A DNA stretch of 64,000 nucleotides from Sabethes cyaneus (Eukaryota; Arthropoda; Insecta; Diptera; Culicidae): positions 81,126,409-81,190,408 of the forward strand of contig NC_071353.1 of the NCBI RefSeq assembly GCF_943734655.1, written 5' to 3'. The position numbers were made by a program, and so were the translations under genes. The notes under the pieces were generated by a model. That model searched no databases and was not told where the DNA came from. It was given only the letters and a program-made list of their open reading frames with translations. Below are positions 12,462 to 23,550 of the stretch, piece after piece (the first letter of the stretch is position 1; each line of letters starts with the position of its first letter).

Positions 12462-13225
12462 ATAATCTCGACACCAGTGACGTGAAAAGTCCTCCTCTGT
12501 TCTGGACTAGCGCGAAAAATGATCTGTACCAAAATACGTCCTCAGAAATATTGCACATTTCGTATCCAATAGCCAACGACAACCGTCCGTATGTTACCGT
12601 TAAAATTTACGGGCATTCGTTGCGCGCACTTCTAGATAGTGGTAGTAATTACACCCTCCTAAGTGAAACAGTTTACTTTAAGCTCTGTAAAAGGAAACTG
12701 CAACCTCCTTTGAAAGATATAGTCTTACGATCCGCAAGCGGAAATGAGCTCAATGTGCTTGGCCAAGCTCAACTTCCGTTCTATTTTCGGGATACTGTTA
12801 AAGTGATTGCTACGTTAGTTGTCAAAAACCTGTCTATAAACTGTATTTGTGGGATGGATTTTTGGGAGAAGTTCCATATCCACCCCAAAATGCATGAGGA
12901 CAGGGACGACTTCGTGGCAACCTTAGCAGAGACAGTACTGCCTAATTCTGACTCAATTCTAAGCGAAGCAGAAAGCGCTGCTATTGAGGATGTGAAGAAA
13001 CAATTTTTGCCTGCCCGAGAAGGAGATTTAACCCTAACAAACGGTGCAGAGCATAAGATTGTTATAGCTGAAGAGTGGAAAAGCAAGCCACCTGTCCGAC
13101 AATTTCCCTATGTGATGTCTCCCAAGACGCAAGAAAAGGTTGCCATTGAGCTCAACCGTCTATTAGATCTCGGGATCATCGAGCGAAGTTCGTCCGATTG
13201 GTGTGCCAGTAATAAAGCCAAATAA
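12413..13225 (+). pseudogene. pol: pol part 1: aspartic protease and start of RT
   Basis: Entered by -1 frameshift. The protease active site LLDSGSNYTLL is at about 12632-12664 (catalytic Asp 12635), followed by the flap region and a NCICGMDFWEKF stretch (12838-12873). The RT N-terminus follows (a DLGIIERSSSDW segment ending near 13200), the place where Ty3/gypsy RT normally continues into its first core motif. The frame then runs to a stop at 13225, while RT continues in the next frame from 13203. A small deletion of a few codons with loss of frame is the simplest explanation. Confidence 0.85.
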
Positions 13226-15566
13226 AGTCAGGTTGTGCTTAGATGCGCGTAAGATTAACGAAAGAACGGTCAGAGATGCGTATCCTTTGCCTCACCCTGG
13301 TCGAATTCTAGGGCAGCTTCCGAAGGCAAAGTATTTGTCTACTATAGACCTCTCTGAAGCCTTCTTGCAGGTCCCCTTAGAAAAAGAGTCGCGAAAGTTC
13401 ACCGCATTCAGTGTGCAAGGTAAAGGGTTATTACAATATACCCGGATGCCCTTTGGACTGATTAACAGTCCCGCTACTCTAGCCAGACTCATGGACAAGG
13501 TGCTTGGCCATGGGATGCTAGAGCCGTTCGTTTTTGTGTACCTGGACGATATCGTCGTGGTCACAGAAACATTCGAACAACACCTGCAACTGCTAGGAGA
13601 AATCGCGCGTCGCTTGAAGGAGGCCAATCTTAGCATAAACCTGGCTAAATCGAAATTTGGGGTGTCGGAGATCCAGTTCCTAGGATATCTTCTGAGTACT
13701 AATGGTTTGCAAGTAAATCCCGACAAGATTCGTCCCATTGTGGAGTACGAACGTCCAACCACTGTTACCAAACTCAGAAGATTCCTAGGAATGGCGAACT
13801 ACTGCCGACGGTTCATTCCAAATTTCAGCGGTGTGACCGCAGCTCTGACCGACCTCTTGCACAGCAAAACCAAATCCATTCAATGGAACGAGGCGGCCGA
13901 AGAAGCATTGGGCAATATTAAAGAGCGACTGATCTCGTCAGCCGTTTTGGGAAGTCCAGACTTCAGTCGGGAATTCACCATCCAGACGGATGCTAGTGAC
14001 GTGGCGGTCGCGGGAGTGTTGACTCAGGAACAGGCAGGAGAAGAACGTGTCATATCGTATTATTCGCACAAGCTAACGACACCTCAGAAAAACTATCACG
14101 CTGCGGAAAAGGAAGCACTGGCTGCCATCCTTTCCATTGATGCCTTCCGAGGATATGTTGAAGGGTACCATTTCACCCTGATAACGGACTCTTCAGCATT
14201 AACTCATATCCTGAGCACTAAATGGAAAGTGGGATCCAGGTGCAGTAGGTGGGCGTTAGATCTGCAACAGTACGATATGACCGTTCGACACCGCAAAGGT
14301 AAAGAAAATGTTGTTCCTGACGCTCTTTCCCGCAGTATCGCGACGATTTCTGATTCTCCGTGGTACTCCGAAATGTTGCGAAAAGTATCTAATCGACCAG
14401 ATTATTTTGTAGACTTTAAGGTCCAGAAGGGAAAACTGTTCAAGTTTGTATCCGTGCCCGACGATATTTGTGATTCACGTTTTGAGTGGAAGCAAATACC
14501 GCCGCCAGCTGAAAAGGAAAAGGTGTTGAATCAGTGCCATGACGAAATCTTCCACCCCGGTTATGATAAAACCCTGGCGCGAATTCGGCAGCGATACTAC
14601 TGGCCGAAAATGGCAACCGAAATTCGCAACTATGTGAAAAGATGCGGAACGTGCAAGGAAGTAAAAGCTACTTCTGTTCCAGTGGTACCTGAAATGGGAA
14701 AGATGAGAATTTCCAGTCGTCCCTGGCAGATAATTTCGGTAGATTTCGTTGGCCCGCTTCCTCGTAGTCGACGTGGTAATCAACACATGCTTGTTGTGTG
14801 CGATTACTTTTCAAAGTGGGTGATGATCCATCCCACGAGAAACGTAAACAGCTCCCCAATGTGTGCGATTTTAAAGGACCAATGGTTCCTGCGAAACTCG
14901 GTACCGGAAATCATCATCTCCGATAACGGCAGCAGTTTCACTTCAAAAGACTTTAAAGGCTTGCTAGAGCACTTTAAAATCACCCACTGGCTTAACACAC
15001 GGTATCACTCTCAGGCCAATCCTGTAGAGCGAGTAAACCGTACAATCAATGCCGCTATTCGCACGTACGTCAAAGAAGACCAGCGTCTTTGGGACACACG
15101 AGTCCCAGAAATCGAAATGGTCCTCAATACCAGTGTGCACTCCTCGACTGGGTTTACGCCATACTTCATAACTCACGGGCACGAGTTCTCCGAAGCCGGA
15201 GTCGATCACCAGCTCGAACGCAGTGACGCAAAGCTCACTCCTGAACAGCTGCAAGATCGGCGCAAATTAATGTTCGACCGTATTTTCGACACTGTCCGTA
15301 AAAATCTGGAAAAGGCACACGTTTCTTCACAGCACCGATATAATCTGCGTAATCGCCGCTTCGCGAAATCTTTTTCCGAAGGGCAATTGATTTATCGCAG
15401 AAACATGAAGCCCTCCAGTGCAGCAAATCACTACAATGCAAAATACGGTCCGCAGTATATACCTTGCAAAGTGAAGGCTAAGATAGGCTCTTCTTCATAT
15501 GAGCTATTAGATTTGCACGGTAAAAACATCGGCATCTGGCCAGCGCAACATTTGAAACCCGGTTAA
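13203..15566 (+). pseudogene. pol: pol part 2: reverse transcriptase, RNase H, integrase
   Basis: RT motifs run in order: LCLDARKIN, a LSTIDLSEAF motif with Asp, MPFGLINSPATL, then the catalytic box YLDDIVV (Asp codons at 13545 and 13548). The connection and RNase H follow, with TDASDVAVAGVL and a DALSR end. Integrase has the zinc-binding H-H-C-C pattern (HPGYDKTLARIRQRYYW...CGTC), a VDFVGPL Asp, an ISDNGS Asp and an ERVNRTI Glu, which make the DDE triad. The ORF ends with a basic tail 787 codons after its entry. All catalytic residues seen are intact; the lesion is the upstream frameshift. It would copy and integrate the element. Confidence 0.92.
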
Positions 15567-16012
15567 CGTATTATCACTCGCGAAATACTAATCAAAACTC
15601 GCGAAATGGAGTCGAAAAACAAAATTTCGTACCGAAAAAAAAATAAATCGTAGCGAAGAAAACGAAACACGGAAAGTGTAGCTTTATTCCTCTAATAAAA
15701 AAAACTAACACTAATCGTCTACTTCTTCCGCCAGCATACCTTCTTTCGTTAAAAACATGTCGAACCTACAAGAAAAATCAAAAGGGAAAACCATTAGTTA
15801 CAAATACTTACCGAAAATTGTCCATATTAGCTGCTTTTCCGTCCAACAAGTTCCTCAAATTGCTTAAACTGTTCCATGTTGCGATGATTCTGACAGAACC
15901 ATGTAAACAACAAGTCGACGACAGGGTGGTGTTGTGGCAGACTGTAGAAGCAGTCTGCGCACGTACGCAACCAGTCGACATTACACGCTTAACGTGAATA
16001 GTGTCATTCTGT
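15567..16012 (+). other. 3' noncoding region of the LTR element, first part
   Basis: No env-like ORF, signal peptide or transmembrane frame is visible on the plus strand. A short A-rich stretch follows the pol stop. Confidence 0.5.
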
Positions 16013-16020
16013 GTGTTTCC

Positions 16021-16215
16021 CGAGGGGCAAGACACTTCATAATATTATAATAATATTAATATATTAGGCTCTATTAAAACCCTATAAATGTATAAATAAA
16101 TGTAACTTTATAGGGCTTTCGGTTATATTATGGGTGGGAAAGGTCAATATATTAAGGTTGGAAAAATATTTCCATAGGGAAAAGTAATATATTTTCGACA
16201 GTGTCTTGCCCCTCG
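16021..16215. mobile_element. hAT-type MITE nested in the LTR element
   Basis: 195 bp with perfect 16-bp terminal inverted repeats CGAGGGGCAAGACACT and a perfect 8-bp target duplication GTGTTTCC (16013-16020 and 16216-16223). The interior is AT-rich and noncoding. The 8-bp duplication is the hAT hallmark. Confidence 0.88.
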
Positions 16216-16223
16216 GTGTTTCC

Positions 16224-16798
16224 CACTTTCTGTTCTCACGAGTTGAGATGTTTTCGGGAAATTCATGACGAGTGAACTAGTTTACCTCGTGCATCATATG
16301 GTAGATGCAAATGTTTAGAGTAAGTTTAAGATTAGGGGCCCCTAGCATAAATAGTGTAGTATGAAGTTGCGATTGATGTGAGTGCGTGATTTGAATGAAT
16401 GCGAAGGAAGAATGAAAGGAATGGTTGAATTGTATGAATGATGTTGATTAACAGGACTAGAATGAACGTAGAAATTTACAGTAGGGATGGATGAATGAAA
16501 TGAATGACCGAATAGCACGAATGAGAAGGAAATTGAAATTCGTTTGGTCCAAATTGATATTTGCGACGAGGAAAAGAAAAACAGATAGCCGGTTGTTTGA
16601 TAAGGCTTCGGTGGAGTAAAATTAATTCGTTGTTGGTTCTGTTAGACATTTCTACTCAACATGCGCGGCAATGGCAGAAAAATCTTTTATCTGACGCAAC
16701 ACAGAGATTCGATAATAAACACTTAGAATCTTCCGTAAGGACAATCGGAGAGTTTGATTGATTCTGATTTTGACAGTTTTCGGATGGAGTGTTTGGAT
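16224..16798 (+). other. 3' noncoding region of the LTR element, second part
   Basis: GAATGAATG-rich sequence (16370-16530) without a supported gene. Confidence 0.45.
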
Positions 16799-17455
16799 GG
16801 GCAGGCTCACTGCTTTAAAATCTAATTCGATCCCATGGAAAGAGATCCTCTGTTTCACATGATCATTCACTGAATAGTTCTGGCATTGAAGGAGAAGTAG
16901 TCGCATCCTGCGGATGGCCAGGCTCACTGTTTTAATACCTAATACAATTCAGTGGAAATAAATCCTCTGTCTAATATGAAAAATCATCCATGGAATGGTA
17001 CAGGTTTTGGAGGAGAAGTAGTCGAAGATGGACAGGCTCACTGCCTCTGTGTCACACAATTCATGAGAAAGAGTTCTTCGGGATTCTATCTCATGAATTG
17101 ACCTGATACTCAGGGAGCAGTAGTCGCATCTGCCGTTGATGGCCAGGCACACTCCACTAGTTGAACTGATACTAAGGGAGAAGTTGTCGCATCGTACGGT
17201 GACGTTGGTGGTCAGGCACACTCCACTAGTGTCATACAATTCGTGAGAAAGAGTTCCTCTGGTTCCCATGACAAATCATCTCACGAATTGAACTGATACT
17301 GAGGGAGAAGTTGTCGCATTAAACGATGACGAATGGTGGACAGGCTCACTCTTCTAGTGTCATACAAAATGCGGGATAGAGATCCTCTGATTATCATGAA
17401 ACAATCATCCCACAATTTGCACTGATACTGGAAGAGAAGTAGTCGCATCGGATGT
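16799..17455 (+). repeat. Diverged tandem repeats before the 3' LTR
   Basis: A CAGGC(T/A)CACT motif recurs at about 16802, 16920, 17034, 17144, 17214 and 17342. It is usually followed by a GATCCTCTG-like and AATCATC-like block, then GAGAAGTAGTCGCATC. The period is about 110-128 bp with one short unit. No reading frame is kept through the units, so a cis-acting RNA or DNA role, or simple slippage, is more likely than protein. Confidence 0.75.
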
Positions 17456-17502
17456 CAGCACTCAAATAGAAAAAAAACCTTCAGTTTTTTTTAATCCGAC
17501 TC

Positions 17503-17510
17503 GGGGAAAA
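17503..17510 (+). promoter_or_regulatory. Polypurine tract
   Basis: GGGGAAAA lies one base before the 3' LTR, the expected place for plus-strand DNA priming. Confidence 0.75.
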
Positions 17511-17511
17511 T

Positions 17512-19006
17512 TGTGACCATATTTTGCCACGGTCACAATAAAATCCTTTGGTCACTGGGCCAGCTTGATTATTACCCTTATTTATATTGTTATTTTTTTG
17601 TAAATATTGTAAGTAAATGTCTGAATGTAAAATAAATGTCAGTTCTCTGTGCTTGCATGTTTGAGAGACGTTTATTTTATGTTTAATAGCCCAAGTTGGT
17701 TTCCTCGAATATTATTTATTAAAAATTGTTTTCCCTGTTATTTATTTAAATTATTTTCCTTTTTTTGTTATTTATTTGTTGCATGTTATATTTTTTGGTT
17801 AGTTTAGTTTTGCTTGATATTATTTAGGATTCAATTTTATGGTTAGGGATAGATTAAATAAATATTTTGCATGCAACGTTACTTTAAAATTATCATACAG
17901 TTAAAGTTTGATCGGGACACCAACATAAAACGATAAAAATTGTCATAGATTTAGTACCATCAGCAGCCGTAGGAAAAACAACGGGGCAGCGGGATGAAAT
18001 GCAAGGGGGGTTCAGGGCGGAAAGCGGACCGAGGATGGTTAAAAGCACCCGCAACTGCCGGCGCGGGAGATCTTGTAATTAGACCGTGAACCCGGAGGTA
18101 TACAGTGCGCGAGGTCAAGGGACCCACCGAATCAGGCCAAACACAGTGTCGTGCGAACGCTAAGCCCACCGATAGCCTACCCGAACCGTACGAGCCGTAG
18201 CTAGTGAGCCAGTGTTGAAATCGCAAAGGGGACTAGCTTAAGGTCAAAGGACCGATCGAAGAGTGTCGTGAAAATTCGTCCCACGCCAGTTTGGACGCTA
18301 ATCCGCAGTTTTATTTGTGCGCAGTGCCTCTGGGTTGCGATTCGGCCGTTCGTTATTAGGCCTAGATACGCTACAGTCCCAAGTAGCACACTATAGGTCC
18401 ATTTTGTTGAAGCAACCGAATTACGACTGAAATTAGTCATAATTTAGTTACCACAACAATTTTATAACAACCGTGCTAGTAGGGGTGCCCCCGTCGGTGA
18501 AACAATTCTTGGCCAGCTTGGCTAAAACTTATTTACGGCCGACTATTGGTTTTGTGCACCCTGTCATCATAGCGGGACGCCGCTGCGTCCGTTTGTACCT
18601 CCTGTAGTGGATTCAACCCCTGGATCACCCCTCGCATCACCCGTCACCAAAGTCGACCAACGAGCAGCAGCAGCAACCATCCCGGCACGCGGGGAGCCAG
18701 AAGGAAGTTTTCCGGCGAAAATTGCGCAAGTAAAAGTGACCTACTAACCCTTGTTTTAAAAAAAATAAATGTATGGTCTGGTAATTTTCGAGCTGTAAAT
18801 TTATTTAAATTTGCACTTCCTTTTGCTTGTCTTTGAAGTTTGCTCGTTATAGTTATTCCGCTCAGTGACCATTGGTGTTGGCGTGGGTTGTAAGTCCGCC
18901 ATTTTGTAGTTTTTTCCAGGAGACCAACCAAGACGACCCAAGCCGGTAAGAAACAAAGGCTATTGTATTAAAGAATTTATTCATTGTCTACAAAAGAATT
19001 GTAACA
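17512..19006 (+). repeat. 3' LTR (1,495 bp)
   Basis: Matches the 5' LTR from TGTGACC to GTAACA. It is longer because of a 109-bp insertion at 18378-18486. A GTAT target duplication follows directly. Confidence 0.93.
18378..18486. mobile_element. 109-bp palindromic MITE in the 3' LTR only
   Basis: The 5' LTR reads straight through this point, so it is an insertion after transposition. Ends CCCAAGTAGCAC and GTGCTAGTAGGGG are imperfect inverted repeats. A GT is repeated at both borders, too short to be a clear target duplication. A similar 94-bp palindrome occurs at 55430-55523. Confidence 0.75.
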
Positions 19007-19035
19007 GTATAAAAAATTATTATTAATATGTTACT

Positions 19036-19211
19036 ATAAAATTGCTGGACATTTTATCTATCCAACGACATATTAACTGTTATGTTTTGTTCAGTAGTAT
19101 AGAAGCTATTAGCGTTTGAAATATTTTATTCAAACGTTACACTTCTATTTTTCAGTTTTACAAAGTGCTACCCAGTCCCAGTATAGTAAACAAAGACGTA
19201 GTCCTACGTCA
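19036..19211. repeat. Dispersed repeat Y, copy 2
   Basis: Same family as 1374-1545. The end GACGTAGTCCTACGTCA (19195-19211) is the exact reverse complement of the first 17 bases of repeat family X. Confidence 0.65.
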
Positions 19212-19399
19212 AAAAATTGTTTTGTATTTACAAATTTTCTGCCCTTTTAAAAGTGAAAATACACGCTGTACCGAACAACTAATATGGTCTATGTTAAGTT
19301 AATACGGATCAGGCGACGCAACAGTAAAAATGTTTTGCCTTTATAAATAAATAAATAAATATATAGTATAAAGGTATAGAAATCACTTGGAAAACCGGA

Positions 19400-19483
19400 A
19401 ATGGAAAGAAGGTCCTGCGGGCCGAATGTTATATACCATTCGACTCAGTTTCGAAAACTGAGCATTTTCTGTGTGTGTGTGTA

Positions 19484-19562
<79 letters not shown>

Positions 19563-19720
19563 AACGCTTTTAATCTCACTCACTTTTCTCGGAGATGGCT
19601 GGACCGATTTTAATGTTCTTAGTGTCAAATGAAAGGTCTAGGTGTCCCATTGGTCGCTATTGAATTTCATACTGATCGGACTTTTAGTTCAAAAGTTATG
19701 TATAAAAATACGAAAAATAT
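19400..19720 (+). repeat. Microsatellite-bearing dispersed repeat with (GT)n
   Basis: A GT run (about 19471-19558) is preceded by ATTCGACTCAGTTTCGAAAACTGAG and followed by CTCGGAGATGGCTGGACCGA. The same arrangement in reverse flanks the (CA)186 array at 55854-56225. The repeat therefore carries its own microsatellite. Confidence 0.65.
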
Positions 19721-20102
19721 GGGACTTCATTATCTCATAGATCCCTTAACCGATTTGAACAAAATTGATTGCATATGAAAGAGGAGCCTTTCAAACCCTT
19801 AACTTCCAAATTTCATGATGATTGGACTTGTAGTTTGAAAGTGACATAAAGAAATGTGAAAACATAGTATTTAAAACATATTTTTGTAACATTTAAGAAT
19901 TAATTCAATGAAAAACATCACACATTTTATTATTATTTGAAAATTACTACTGAGATCTATCAAACGAAACCGAGTTATTTAAAATCGGACGGTTCATTCA
20001 AAAGTTATTTAAACTTTAACACTTAAGCACCGTATATAAAACCGTTAAAACGTGTGAAATCAAAACGTATCAATCAAATGTTGATTGTATTCAATGTGTG
20101 CG
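19721..20102. other. Noncoding continuation of the microsatellite-bearing repeat
   Basis: Contains repeated AATTTCATnnTGAT/AGTT-like phrases (CTTTTAGTTCAAAAGTTATG, CTTGTAGTTTGAAAGTGACA) that look like diverged internal copies. No gene seen. Confidence 0.35.
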
Positions 20103-20469
20103 ATGTATGTATGTATGTATGTATGTATGTATGTATGTATGTATGTATGTATGTATGTATGTATGTATGTATGTATGTATGTATGTATGTATGTATGTAT
20201 GTATGTATGTATGTATGTATGTATGTATGTATGTATGTATGTATGTATGTATGTATGTATGTATGTATGTATGTATGTATGTATGTATGTATGTATGTAT
20301 GTATGTATGTATGTATGTATGTATGTATGTATGTATGTATGTATGTATGTATGTATGTATGTATGTATGTATGTATGTATGTATGTATGTATGTATGTAT
20401 GTATGTATGTATGTATGTATGTATGTATGTATGTATGTATGTATGTATGTATGTATGTATTTATGTATG

Positions 20470-20516
<47 letters not shown>

Positions 20517-20520
20517 GTAT
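20103..20520. repeat. (ATGT)n tetranucleotide microsatellite, about 104 units
   Basis: Uninterrupted to about 20460, then a few variant units (TTAT, ATAT, AAGT) at the 3' end. Open frames on all sides are a by-product of the repeat. Confidence 0.95.
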
Positions 20521-20627
20521 GTGTATGTGATGACAATTTGCAATGAAATTCAAGAAAAGTGAGAAACATGTCAATAGTCTGAAGTTTTTGAAGTGGAATA
20601 CGAACTCTGAAATAAAAGAAAAGAAAA

Positions 20628-20784
20628 AAACTTTTACCGACTAAATTCCACTATTTAATTTTTATTCGCGACAGATACGTATACGCTTTGAAATAAGACA
20701 CTGATGAAGCCTGCACGTCGTAGGCGAACTACGTATCTGTCGCAAATAAATATTAAATAGTGGGATTCGATCGAAAAGTTTTTT
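20628..20784 (+). repeat. Inverted repeat with hammerhead-like core, probable Penelope terminal remnant
   Basis: Imperfect arms of about 50 bp (CCACTATTTAATTTTTATTC against a TAAATATTAAATAGTGG block) enclose GACA-CTGATGA, a GCCT..AGGC stem, GAAC and TGTC (20697-20741). The order matches a hammerhead ribozyme, but GAAC replaces the conserved GAAA. Confidence 0.4.
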
Positions 20785-20789
20785 CTTTT

Positions 20790-21476
20790 ATTTTATTTCA
20801 AATTTCAAGTGTCATTTTCTTCACTTGTTGTTACTCACAATTGAACAAGAAAAGCAAAAGGCGAAGAAGAGCAGTTAATTTAAGCATGTAGGTATAGTGG
20901 TATATAGGATTAAAAATACTAGTGAGTTGATTTTTCCAAATAAATTTATACAAATTTCAAACAAATTTTGCGCATCAATATATGCTCTTTTCAATCCATA
21001 GATACCAGAGCTTAGAAATGTTATATGAAAAATAGGAAGTAAACGTTGCACGGTAGTAACTTTGTAAGATTTGTTTTCGTTAGTGACATTTTAAAGGACA
21101 GATGTCTTATGCCATGTATCATGTTTTAATAAATAAATCAAAAATGACAAGCACTGGAAATCATATCGATCATATTTCTGATTCTCAAGCATGTTTATGG
21201 CGCAGTTTTTGCACTATTTTTCGACCTCATCTTGTTTTCCTAACCCTCTAACATTGTAAAAACGATGCGATCAAGCTAATGACTATCTTTTCATGAAAGT
21301 ACATTCAAAAGAAGCTTAAGTTTTGATTTTCATGCAAAAATAATTATCTGAAGGAGCGCCAGCTAAGAAAAAGTTCAATTTCTCTTTTTCATATCTAATG
21401 CTCTATTCAGTTATTTTTTCTAATTCAGATATATTGCAAAATTGAAGCCAAGCAAACTAATAGTAAAATTTTGAGA
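20790..21476. other. Noncoding stretch
   Basis: AT-rich, no supported gene, no inverted repeats noticed. Confidence 0.3.
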
Positions 21477-21990
21477 TTAATCATTTTGTTGTAGATATCC
21501 TTTTTCTTCAAAAGCGAAGTATAATAATAATTTTTCTGAACTCTTGTTTTTCAAAGATGCTAACTTTTGAACGCATGGTATTAATATCAAAATATCAAAA
21601 AAAAATCTACCCTTTGGGCTAAAACCACTCAAAAAAAATATCAAAAAATCTGCTATGAACACATATTTCATATTGTCAGTTCAAAACAAGTTTCGTATGT
21701 GGCTCTGAAACCCGAAAGTTAAGGCCGACCGATTATAAAACTAAATAAGGTATTCATCAAATAACATAAATGACGCTTACAAGTATTTACGCACCCAAGG
21801 AAAAAAAATATAATTATTCTTCGCAATACGTTGTGAATTTTACTGGCAATTAAGGACTTTGTGGAATACGGAACGGATATTTAAAAATATAGTCAAGTTA
21901 ATTATAGATGTTCCTGAGAAATTAAATATTGATTATTGTGGCAGTAGAAAGGCTAGGTCACGCCGCTAGGTGGATTAATTCGGGTTTTTT
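21477..21990. repeat. Dispersed repeat R1, copy 2
   Basis: Same orientation and order as 1-576, with a 40-bp insertion near 21598-21638 and a deletion near 21725. Confidence 0.7.
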
Positions 21991-22242
21991 TCAATCACAC
22001 CACTTCAACTGACCCAGCGCAGGGTGTACAATCCAACCGCGCAGAGTGCGGCTCTTGGTGTGGTAAAGCACGCAGCAAATTTATCACTCTGCGTTTGCGA
22101 CTGCCTTTTCCTGGTGCGCGTAAAACACGAAAGAGCGTGTTTAGCAAAAGAGACACTGAAGGGAATTTGTGGGCGAACACACACCGCATGGCGAGTGTTG
22201 TGTTGTTTAAGAATGTGTGTCTTTTGGTCTGCGCTGCGGTTT

Positions 22243-22575
22243 ATGCCGCCTCTGATCGACGACGAGCAGGATGTGTATGCTGACGTTGAATTCGTCGAGG
22301 AGCTTGACTATCCAGCTGATAATGGATCTGAAAGTTATGAACGTGATGAGGAAATCACTAATATGGATGACCAAGCAATTGGTTTAGCACAAGATATGCT
22401 ATATGATGGACTTTATGGCTGCTGGTTATTAGTATCTGTTCGTGATTTCAAAGGACACTCATCAGGAAAGGAAGTTGGAAAGTGGGGTGTCGCTGGCAAT
22501 ACGGTTGGTGAAAGCTATGTTTACATAGCTGCTGGTTACTTGCAAAACGATTTATTAAGCAAGAGGTGCTTTTGA
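22243..22575 (+). CDS. Unassigned small ORF, 110 codons
   Basis: From ATG 22243 the product begins MPPLIDDEQDVYADVEFVEE. The first half is strongly acidic, and the second half is mixed, with a GCWLLVSVRDF hydrophobic stretch. The frame is open further upstream, but that part is cysteine-rich and looks noncoding. The stop at 22573-22575 is supplied by the first bases of repeat family X, so the ORF may be a gene fragment cut off by that insertion. I recognise no family. An alternative is chance coding-like sequence, or an exon of a plus-strand gene lying in a tomosyn intron. Confidence 0.3.
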   Translation: MPPLIDDEQDVYADVEFVEELDYPADNGSESYERDEEITNMDDQAIGLAQDMLYDGLYGCWLLVSVRDFKGHSSGKEVGKWGVAGNTVGESYVYIAAGYLQNDLLSKRCF

Positions 22576-22868
22576 CGTAGGACTACGTCTTACGGCAAGT
22601 TTTGAGATAGGGTGTCATTCCAAAAAATCGAAAATTGCGAGCGTCACGAAAAATGAAAGGTATTGAGCGCTAATAGCTCAGCGGTTTTCCGATCGGTTTT
22701 CAATATTCTTACACCAATCGATCGGAAAATCTTCTAAGAATTGACCCAAATGAACAAAAGTATGGATTCTTGGTGTTGAACTATTGAAAAATTGAAAATA
22801 ATGAACCTATGTTTTACCAGAATTCTCGCTTCGTGATTGGTTGGAAGATTCTTTACGATGATCTAAAC

Positions 22869-23193
22869 CAGTGATGGCCAAAACGCGGCCCGCGGACCGC
22901 ATGCGGCCCTTCGTGATGATTCGTGCGGCCCGCGAACTAGTTTGGGGGATGACGAACTTATGAATAATTTTTTTGATGATACAAAGGTCACTCAGATCAG
23001 TCGTAATACCTCTTTCATATTGTAGATCTGATTGCTTTCCAGTTTAAATCTTGTGGTGATTCCTAAAAATCGGCTTTTGCCGCCGCCTATGTCCCTTTTT
23101 CTATGCGCGAAAATCGTCAGAGGCCATTGCGGCCCGCGGACTCGTGGGGTGATCTGATATGGCCCGCACTACGCCTATGTCTGGGCACCACTG
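22869..23193. mobile_element. hAT-type MITE nested in family X
   Basis: 325 bp, ends CAGTGATGGCC and GGGCACCACTG, perfect 8-bp target duplication ATCTAAAC (22861-22868 and 23194-23201). The copy of family X at 50646 has a single ATCTAAAC (50934-50941) and no insert, a natural empty site. GCGGCCCGCGG subterminal sequence resembles Charlie/Tip100-type hAT elements. Confidence 0.92.
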
Positions 23194-23550
23194 ATCTAAA
23201 CCTATACCAATTTGACATCTGTGCTTGGGAAGTAAGCAAAAGCAAGTGACCAAGTTTCCTCATTTCAACAAGATTTTTTAACGCCGCGGATCAACCTAGA
23301 CCATTTTGATGTCCTTGCTTGGGACGTACGCCAGAGAGAGTATCAAAGCCCCCTCGTGCCAACAGATTTCTTACGAACGCGATTAAACCTAGTCCAATTT
23401 GATGTCTGTGTTAGTGAAGCGTGCCAGAAAAACTGATACAATTTCGTTGTCCCAACAGATCGCAAATTCTTTACTGCGAGACGATTAAACCTCGGCGAAC
23501 CACAGCCACAGCTGTAAAGCTGTAATGTTCGGTTATAATACGACTCTGTA

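Larger units (their letters stand above)
8332..19006 (+). mobile_element. Ty3/gypsy LTR retrotransposon, nearly complete but broken
   Basis: Two LTRs begin TGTGACC and end GTAACA. The element is flanked by a perfect 4-bp target duplication GTAT (8328-8331 and 19007-19010). Order inside: primer site, leader, gag, protease, reverse transcriptase, RNase H, integrase, then a long 3' noncoding part. The RT-before-integrase order is that of Ty3/gypsy. No env-like ORF was found after pol. Few LTR differences mean insertion was recent, yet gag has a stop and a frameshift and pol has a frameshift. Confidence 0.93.

Noticed and set aside
15808..16035. env-like or accessory ORF after pol
   Set aside because: Minus-strand frame that runs into the hAT MITE; no env features.
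16799..17455. CRISPR-like array
   Set aside because: Repeats are diverged, irregular and about 115 bp long in a retroelement; the genome is eukaryotic.
20054..20569. Long ORFs of repeated MYVC or THTYI
   Set aside because: By-product of the (ATGT)n array.
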